The notes below the pieces were generated by a model. It was not told the origin of the DNA. It searched no databases and saw nothing but the letters and a program-made list of their open reading frames with translations. From Ciborinia camelliae (lineage: Eukaryota; Ascomycota; Leotiomycetes; Helotiales; Sclerotiniaceae): a stretch of 64,000 nt of DNA. The translations under genes and the position numbers were made by a program. Below, in pieces: positions 1 to 8,500 of this stretch; the stretch's first letter is position 1; every line of letters starts with the position of its first letter. Location of the stretch: assembly GCA_025890175.1 (NCBI GenBank), contig JANPYM010000009.1, positions 2,100,250 to 2,164,249 of the forward strand, in the 5' to 3' direction.

Positions 1-2133
1 TCCCGATCCGTGGTGGATGCGAAGTGGGATACGAAACCGTGCGAGAAACCGCCCTTGGGGGGAGGGGTATTAGTTGGGTGTTTGTTTGTTGCTTTGGGGA
101 TTTAGGGGGGGGATGGGAGGGGATGGGAGTGAGGTTNNNNNNNNNNAGGGGGGGGATGGGAGGGGATGGGAGTGAGGTTTTAATGGAAAGAGGGGGAGCT
201 TGTGGGATTTGTTTTGGGGGGGGGGAGTGGTATATAAAGGGCAGGGTGTAACACTACTTGATGACCCTCTGGCGAATTATCTCTCCCGCCAGATGAAGCT
301 TGGATGTACGGTTTCTGGGACTCTGGGTGTATACAGAGGGTTGAGAGGGAAAGCATATGTTTGCATAGCTTTAGATACGTAGTGTCAGCCTATTCATGTG
401 ATCTCATCTTGGGGTCGATGTAGATGGAAATGGAAATGGAAATTGAACGGGAGAAGGGCATTCATACATCATCAATTTGTTCTTTGTGCGTGGTGGGCTT
501 AAATTCAAAGAGCACTATGTGGACGACTGTCATGATTGCGGTGCGATTGAAGGAAGTGGAATTGGAATTGGAATTATTTTTTGAAGGGGATAATTAGTGT
601 GTGTGTAGGAGGTGAAGGATGGGGAATTGGAAACTTGAGTACATTTCCGGAGCAACTCTTACGTCAGTCTTCTGATGGGGTTGGGATTGGTGGGGAAGAA
701 GAGATATGATTGGTTTATATGGTGATTAGTAAGGAAGCTTGGCGGGGTAAATCGTAAAGCAGTTGAATGTCCAACTGCCAAAGATCAAATATATATGTTA
801 CTCAAACACTTCTTCAAGCGGAGAAAGTTCACATTCAACCATTTCTGTTCTATTTTGCCATGTATCAAATGTCCTAGGTTAAAGATCAAATTGACTGAGA
901 AAAACACTTCGGTGACGGATCTTCGCTCTTCTTCATTGTGTACTGCCTGCCTATCATGATATGGAACAAACTAAGCTGCCCTCCGATATATATAATCGTG
1001 GGTGACCGATACCCTGTTGCTTATTTTGAGCGTGCTCACGATTAGTTTGAGCAGTGTACGATACTCTTCGTGTTGTTGAATTGCACACATTAGGTGTTTA
1101 ACTTTACGCTATTTATTTCACTATTGACAGACTGGACATCGAAAGCCTAAGTGGGTTATATAATGGAAGAAGTACTTTTAGATTCTAGGACATTCCTATC
1201 AGGTTCGTGAGTCTAATGTACTGCTGATTTTACTTCTCTTTGGTGTATAACAAGGCCGTTGGGAGGCCGTAGTAGAGGCATATAGAGTGCTGAGGAACTC
1301 AGAGTTGAGATGTAATCTTACAAGGCCTGGGCTGGAAGAGCCGAGAGCTTGAGTAAATTACGAAGTTTGTTCCCTGGAGGGTAATTCGATTGTGAATAAA
1401 TACATGAAATAATGAAAAGTACGATTGCGCTTGTAGGTTGATAATGGAAAATGCGATTGAGCTACTAAATTAGACAAGTGGTTTGATTTTTCATTAATCT
1501 ATACATCAATCAAAACTCACATCAAAGAGCCAAGGAAAGGCCAAATATTTGACATTAATTCAATACCGCAAGAGCCTAGAATTAGTTTCTAGGGCAATAC
1601 ATTGCCATAAAACCCTCAGACCTGTATTTTTGCACATTTCTCCCTTCCGAAGCACAGTAACAAGTTGTCTATCCTCAGTTGATCAACAGAATACAGGGTA
1701 GGAATAAATTCCTTATATACCAACTAACTGGTACAGAGAACTGTGCTGTCCATATAATGATAGTATTTCTTTATCTGGGCGGAACTGTGAGTCGATTCGC
1801 CCGTATTCGAGTTACATTTTCTCGTTATCTAAGATGAGAACTTACCATGCTTTCTAGTTTACGAGACTAATCTACTAGAGTCTATAACACCTGATACAGA
1901 GCTCTAAAGTATCAAGCACTAGGCCTCAATCTTTCAATTTTGCATCAATCCCTCACCCTCCACACAAAAGCTGTCCACAATCCGGCACCAGCTCAGCTCA
2001 ATCACACATCATCCATAAGTCTTTAACTTCAAGTGCCTACACAACAAAGTAAAGAAGATAGATTGTATCAAAAGGGTGGTTATGCCATAAGATACCTCGT
2101 TTACTAGATCATTATGGGATAGTAATCTCTATA
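1..2133. other. gene-free leading region
   Basis: I see no convincing gene here. The first 250 bases are G-rich and hold the N gap; two short open frames there (24-251, spanning the Ns, and 200-382) resemble no protein I know. The remainder is AT-rich with many stops in all frames and no splice-linked coding blocks. Confidence 0.6.
104..179. repeat. 33-bp perfect repeat flanking a 10-N assembly gap
   Basis: Ns occupy 137-146. The 33 bases immediately before the gap (104-136) are identical to the 33 immediately after it (147-179): an A, eight Gs, then ATGGGAGGGGATGGGAGTG and a short tail. Either the gap lies inside a G-rich tandem repeat or two contigs that should overlap were joined with Ns. 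G-runs in the unit could form quadruplexes. Confidence 0.9.
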
Positions 2134-2676
2134 TTTAAAATCAGATATGGGCACCTGTACCCTACCCGGGGTATTTGATCTCTTCGGGTGGTTTACCCTA
2201 CTTTACTGAATTCTACGGGATGGTTACTTTATAAAATCTATGGGTACAAATAAACCCGCGAATATATATTATATGATCGTTTAATATAATCATTCAAAAT
2301 TAAAGCTATTCCTAACTCTATCTCCATCTTCCACCTTCTATTTTCGATCTTCCATTTTCCATTCCTCTAATACTAACCCTAAAAAATCAAAATTAAAATC
2401 AAACACTAACCCTAATATTAACCCTAACTTTCATTTTCCTTTTATTTTCCATTTCTTTAATCTTTTATCCCTTCCACCTTTTCTACCTCTCCTCTTCAAC
2501 TTTGAACGATTACATTAAACAATCATATAATATATATCCGCGAGTTTACCCGTACCCTAAAGCATTTTATAGGGTAGTTACCCTATCCCGTAAAGGAAAA
2601 GTAAAGTAACTATCCGCTGGATTTTACCCCAGGTTACCCCGGGTGTACCCTACCCTATACCCAACCCTATTTAAAA
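2134..2676. mobile_element. MITE-like element with about 150-bp inverted arms
   Basis: About 543 bp whose left arm (roughly 2150-2299) is matched, as reverse complement, by the right arm (roughly 2501-2665). The inner 48 bases (2252-2299 versus 2501-2548) pair except at five positions, all transitions; the outer parts are more diverged. Both boundaries read TTTAAAA (2134-2140 and 2670-2676), which could be a target duplication or part of the ends. The interior has no coding capacity and contains several TAACCCTAA-like strings. I read it as a non-autonomous foldback element; the family is unknown and the exact ends are uncertain. Confidence 0.7.
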
Positions 2677-2748
2677 CATGTGAAAACGTAACGCAGTAAA
2701 AGAGCGTTGATTGATTCATTGAATGCTATTTGAGAAGTTAAACTGCAA

Positions 2749-2988
2749 CTATACTTTCAATAAAGAATGAAATTGGGTATTCAGCCTTGGGAAGCAGCAT
2801 TTTTCGAAACCCAGAAATGAAAGGAAATAGATGAACCTCATATCGTCAATTTGAATAAAGTGGGTAATCCACGTTGTCATCCCAAGATCAAGCCAAACCA
2901 ATCTTTCAAAACTCTCAACAACAATAATTCCAGCACTTTTTTCACATTTCTTGCGCAAACCTAAGACGTCGGCGAATTGAGAGTTCAT
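2749..2988 (-). CDS. small reading frame overlapping the upstream gene by 4 bp (uncertain)
   Basis: A 79-codon frame starting with ATG at 2988 whose first four bases overlap the TGA stop of the preceding minus-strand frame in an ATGA arrangement. Such overlaps are usual between co-translated bacterial genes and meaningless in fungal nuclear genes. The predicted product has hydrophobic patches in its second half but matches nothing I recognise. It may be a chance frame in the 3' flank. I list it because the neighbouring genes look bacterial. Confidence 0.2.
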   Translation of the reverse strand: MNSQFADVLGLRKKCEKSAGIIVVESFERLVWLDLGMTTWITHFIQIDDMRFIYFLSFLGFEKCCFPRLNTQFHSLLKV

Positions 2989-4145
2989 GATTCGATCTCA
3001 GGGGTTTCTTCTTCTGGGGTCACCTCCTCTTGTTCATAGGTGATGGTATCGGAATCTTCAACGAACTTCGTGCCACGATTGTGACAGGAAATCGTGTTGT
3101 ACTCATTAACGGCAAAGCTGAACTGACCCGAATTACCATAGAGATCGTACATTGTGACCCAAGGTGAAAACCACCAGCCTTGTGACCAAATATCCGTAGG
3201 ACCCGAAGTGATCATGCGAGTCAGACATAGAGAATGCGCCTGCTGTCTAATAACGATATCTTTCGTCCACGGTCTGGGATGTACTCTTCCATCGGTGTAG
3301 TGCGTCAGTCCGACCTTCACGGTTGTGCGTGCCCCCATATCCCACATATAATGCAAATGTGGACCTTTGCGATGATAGGCTACGCTATTGCGCATTCCCA
3401 CGACCACATAGTTATCTCCATAGTAGCCATTGCGATTGACTTTCTTGAACGGGTGCACTTTGCTGGTCAGATAATAATTGTCCTGATCCCACCCGCTGCC
3501 CTGAGCCGTATCTTCTCTTCTCCAGTCAGCATTGGATAAGGAATACCGGATTTCTTGTACCCCTCGAAATGCTATGTGGGAATCGTTTGGCGAGGTACGG
3601 GTTGTGATAATTGTGCCGTTGGGTTGTTGAATGCGTGCTCCCACACTTTTGACTTCGGCTCTGGTTGTAGAGACCCAATATCTTTTGTGCTGGTCATCCA
3701 TAAAAGGTTGCACAACAGAGTCTCCCGCAGTAGAGTCCGCTGTAACGGAGTCCTCGGCAACAGAGTCCCCAGCATCGGCGCTGGCGTCCCTGGCGACAGG
3801 CATTGTATGTGAGAAGTCATTCTCTGTAGCGGTATAAGTCCAAGGTCCAGTAAGCTTCTCGTTAGTGTTGTAATAGTCAACTAGCTCAATCCTCGAGAGC
3901 TCTGTCGCTGTCAAGATGTATGGATTATTGTTGGTTGGATTGATCGCTTTGATTAAGATGTTCGCGGCCACCTGCATCTGACCATTGGCAAAGAGGGTAG
4001 TGCCAGCATCACTTGCGTGTATTCTCAACAACGTCACTTCCCAACGTACAGACATGACTCTCGGTTTCACTTGGGTATGAGTAATGTAAGAAGAGTAGTA
4101 TGTTGTGCCGAAGACTGATTTATTGCTTTGGATAAACAGGTCCAA
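2985..4145 (-). CDS. unrecognised protein beside the RHS gene, no ATG for its N-terminus
   Basis: An open frame of 386 codons without introns. The frame opens after a TAA and its first possible codon is TTG at 4145; the first in-frame ATG is codon 31 (4055-4053), which would give 356 residues. The sequence is rich in aromatic residues and beta-type segments. Residues about 120-145 hold a low-complexity run of D/S/A/T (repeats of the kind DSVAEDS, TADSTAGDS), and the C-terminus is acidic (EEVTPEEETPEIES). No signal peptide or membrane helix is evident. It is transcribed away from the RHS/TcC-like gene, 1.4 kb distant. I have a weak impression that similar proteins sit near RHS or Tc-toxin genes in bacteria but cannot confirm it. 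It could be a transferred gene with a non-fungal start, a gene with a short undetected first exon, or a 5'-truncated relic. Confidence 0.5.
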   Translation of the reverse strand: MDLFIQSNKSVFGTTYYSSYITHTQVKPRVMSVRWEVTLLRIHASDAGTTLFANGQMQVAANILIKAINPTNNNPYILTATELSRIELVDYYNTNEKLTGPWTYTATENDFSHTMPVARDASADAGDSVAEDSVTADSTAGDSVVQPFMDDQHKRYWVSTTRAEVKSVGARIQQPNGTIITTRTSPNDSHIAFRGVQEIRYSLSNADWRREDTAQGSGWDQDNYYLTSKVHPFKKVNRNGYYGDNYVVVGMRNSVAYHRKGPHLHYMWDMGARTTVKVGLTHYTDGRVHPRPWTKDIVIRQQAHSLCLTRMITSGPTDIWSQGWWFSPWVTMYDLYGNSGQFSFAVNEYNTISCHNRGTKFVEDSDTITYEQEEVTPEEETPEIES

Positions 4146-5531
4146 GTAAACAGTTTAAATATCAAAGCATTCAACCTCCTTCCTCGGTAGATGCAGTATT
4201 ATATGTATACTTTATCACAACCGTTCCCCGCGTTTTCTCTCTTCTTTTGGATTCTGTTGTGCACCGAGGGGTTACATATGAATCATGCATTCTTCTGCTC
4301 ATTGGGGGTTGTTAATCAAGCTGCAGACACGAAGTGAAGGGCAAAAATATCTTCCTTGTGATACTTAGGCTCACGAGCTTGACCAATCTTGATAGCCCAG
4401 AATGACTCTATCTGATATCAATCAATTTGATTTCCACCTGTATGTCTTGGAGTGATGCAGCCACAATATCGAGAGGGGTTTTGGTAAAGGAATGTGAACC
4501 AATGCGAGATACAGCATACATGCAAAGCAAAGCATTCCGGTCCGACGATCAAATACATGAGTTTGTCAAACTTTCGCAGCTCAACGCATTTTAGATTATA
4601 TTATATGCATCAAGTGACAGCTGTACAGTGCGGATCATGAGTCAATTCAGCATTCATATTGTAAAGGCTTTTGGTGAGAGGTCATGAGCATATATTCCAT
4701 ATTAATGTTTTGCAATTGGGCTTCAACACATAAATGTATGTTCGTTCCGCGTAACAATTAGGCATAGAACTTGTTCAATCTCTGAAAGCCCAAGGTAATC
4801 ATGAGTTGTATTATGCTACTATACACGGGCGGGTATGCAGAGAAGCCTTGGTAGAGAAATGAGGCCATTGAGATTTAAGCTGAAATTTACAATTTGTTCA
4901 GTCCACAAGCAGATGTGCGGGGAAAACTCAATCAACAAAGAGGCTATCGAGGTGTGAGCTGAAGTATACATTTTGAATCATGTTCTCTATGCAAAATGCC
5001 GCATATGAATTGTGAAATACTTGGCACCGAAACGAAGCCCCTTATTGAATGATATGACCAAGCACAACATGCATCCCAAGTAATGCATCCCATCTCGGCA
5101 AATGGAAAAAGAGGGGTATGCACAAACCCCACCTCAATGTATGCAGAGCTCGCATCCGAAAGTCGGAACCCCTCAGCTCGCCAAGTTCATGCATTATCGA
5201 TCGTGATGGATGAGGCGTGTTTGGGCACTTTATGGTCTCATCAAGCTATATAATCGTCCGTTTGTGATACAGCTTCGCTTTTGAATGGGAAAAATTTAGA
5301 CTCCAACTTCTGGTAGGACAATAAAAGCTTTTCACCAATCGTACATGAGCCAAGCTGGATCAGATTAAAAGCCCGAGATGAAAATCTCCATAAATTGAGA
5401 AATATAGAAGATAGCATATTTCCTTGCAACCCATCTTCCCTACAGTCAGCATCTACCTTCACCTCCATATTCCAAATTTGGCATCAAATTGCCGCAATAA
5501 TTTCCCAAGCGATACTTCCTTGACATAAAAA
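4146..5531. other. divergent spacer between the two bacterial-like genes
   Basis: About 1.4 kb separate the divergent frames. Two short minus frames (4944-5132 and 5241-5468) show no family features. On the minus strand an AAGGAGGT string (4181-4174) lies 3 bases before an ATG (4170-4168), but that ATG is followed at once by CTT TGA and is out of frame with the 386-codon gene. I see no intron-linked coding block and no transposase. Confidence 0.5.
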
Positions 5532-8500
5532 ATGTCATCCAATTCTACAATATACTCTCAGGGGTTCAATTTCAGCGACTTCTTGCAGAAGGGCGTCGAT
5601 CCACGTACCGGTCAATATATGTGTACGGTGGATGTATATGAAGCACCAATCCAAGCCCGAAACTGTCCTCCGTTCAAGCTATCCCTAGGGTTCAATCCCC
5701 TGAACACAGGAAACTCGGGATTGGGACAAGGATGGTCGTTCAACCTCCCTTCTTATGAACACCGACAAACGAACCGGATGGTCAGCCTCTCGACCGGCGA
5801 GTCCTATCGCGTTACGGAAACATCGAGCGCCGTTTTCACGGTCGATCAAAAGCTCAAAAGCTCGACCCTGAAGAAGCTAGATGCCAATTCCTATCAGATC
5901 ACTTACAAATCGGGACAGGTGGAGATTTTGTCGAATTTTAGTAATAGATATAATAGGTCTGTTCTGGTTGACTTGTATGCTTCTACCGGTCGCTCGCTAT
6001 CATTCACCTGGTCTGCGTTGGGCGAGATTCCTCGCCTCGAGAAGATCCAACAAGGTTCGGAGGTTCTCCTTGAGGTTAAGTATGGAGCTTCTCAAGTCGA
6101 CATTATCAAAGCTCCGGGGACCCCTGAAGCGACTACATTTACTCTGATCCAAAGGAACAATCAGCTGACCGAGATTCGTTTGCCTTGGGAAGGAGCATCC
6201 TGGAAGTTCACCTATGAGCAACTTGGGCAGATGGTTCATCTCAGACAGGTAGATAGTCCTTCGGGACTTGTGGAGGAGATTCGATACCGAGAACAAGGGC
6301 ATCGTTTACCAACAGGGGCACCTTACCCGGCAATCCCCTATGCCATATCGCATACGTCACGTCCTGGAATCGGACAACCTGCCATCACAACTTCCTACAC
6401 CTATTCCGATTATAATTTTCTTGCATATGGCAGTAGCTCCAACTGGAGAGATGGGGAAGATAACTTGTACCTTACCCGTGATGAATATCAGTACACCTCG
6501 ACTGTTCGAATTGAAGGCGGGACGGAGACGAAACATACTTATAACAAATTCCATCTCCTTGTCAGCACCGAACAACAGAAAGGCTCAAAGCAAGTCATCC
6601 AGAAGATCACTTACCATGCAGTGCCATTCGCAACATTCGAAAACCAGCCTGCGCAATATCAATTGCCTAAAACGGTGGAAATTACCTATCGGGATGCAGC
6701 CAGTCAGGCGGCTCGTCAAGAAACAAGTCATCATGTATTTGATGAATGGGGGAATCCAATTCAGGATATCAAACCCAATGGGATCAGGACAGATCGCATA
6801 TACTATCCAGCAGCAGGTGAAGGAGGAAATTGTCCAGCCGATCCCCATGGCTTCCAAAGATATTTGAAAAGAGAGACGGTGACGCCCACGGGTGCTCCGG
6901 GACCAATTCGTAGCGAGAACTATACGTATGCGCAAATGCCCACGGCGACCGGTGCAAAGACGTCATATCTGGTTGTCGTTCAACAGCGGCAGAATTTGGA
7001 GGGGAGCCGACTTCTCACTAGGTTCGAATATACTTATGTGAACAGTGCTGGAACAAACAACCATACTCGCCTCCAGAAACAGGTCACACGCCTCTTGGAT
7101 CTATATCCCACCACGCAGAACTGGACGTATACGTATCCCAACAACCACCAATTCACACAGACGGTGGCGAGTACGACCTTCGATGGTTCTACCGTGGTGG
7201 AAGAAACGAGCTACTCGAAGTGGTCTGGGATGACGGTGAGTCAGAAGAATGAAGTTGGCATCTCCACACATTTCTACTACGATAGCCTTGGGCGTCCGAT
7301 CCGATCAGTGACCTCTCAAGGGACACCCTACGAAGCCGTTCAACGCCAAGAGTACACTTTCCTTGGAACCAACAACGGGTCCCGCAGGACGGCGACTGAT
7401 GCCAAGGGGATCCAAACTCGCTACATCACCGATGGGTTGGAAAGACTCCGGCGAGTTGAGCAACAAGATCCTGTGAGCCAAGTTTTTCGTCTGATCCAAG
7501 AGGACAGCTATAATGCTCAAGATCAACGCATTACCACATCCGAGATTGATTGGCTGAGAGACGAAAGAGGAGGTTCACCGGTTGAGCAACGGAATACTAA
7601 GTCCCTGCAATATGACGATTGGGGCAAGGTATACAGAGTGATAGAAAGTTCGGGCCTGCGGACCTTGTCCCAAACAGATCCCATCGCCAATACGAAAGTT
7701 GAAGGGATCGAAGGAGAGAGTATGACCCGAACCAAATTGAATCTCTTTGGGGCCCCTACGCAGATCGCACTCCATCACAAGAACAACGCGCTCTACAGCA
7801 AGGTCGACTACACCTACGATGGGTTGAATCGTCTGACGAGTCAAAGGGACAACCTGGGTCGTACAACCGAGTACAAACCCGATTCATTCGACCGTGTAAT
7901 TGAGACCATCTGGCCCAGCAGTCGTGTGGTCAAGACACAATATGCAAGCCAGACCACCGCCGTGCTGCCTACATCAGTAAAGATAAATGAAAAGACGGTT
8001 GGAGAGCAATCTTTTGATGGACTCGGTCGCGTGACGCAGAAAACCATCGCCGCACGAACGACCCGTCAAAGCTATCAAGGGATCTCACCCGACCCATCAC
8101 AAATCACCAATCCCAAGGGCGAACAATACCAGCTCACCTACCAGCCGGCATTAAACGGCGCACTGACCCAGTTGACCAGCAACAATCATACCGATACATA
8201 CCAATACGATGCGAAAACCGCGGCTCCGCTGCAGTTCAAAAGTTCCAATTCCGTGCACGATTTACAATATCAAACGTCCGGGCTGCTCTCGCGGGAAAAC
8301 ATCCATATCACGGGCGGCCAAACATTTTCCACACAGTATACCTATTCGATGGCGGGAAAATTGCAACAGTACACGGATACGAATGGGAAATTACACACGA
8401 CGTATTACGATGCGTTTGGGAGGGCTCAGAGAGTGGTGCAGGGCCGATTGAGCGTATCGTTTGTCTACGACAGCGCGAGTCGCGTGACGCAAAGCCGCGT

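Noticed and set aside
2368..2435. TAACCC-like strings, possibly a telomere
   Set aside because: Only a few irregular copies inside a foldback element, not a tandem array; not a chromosome end.
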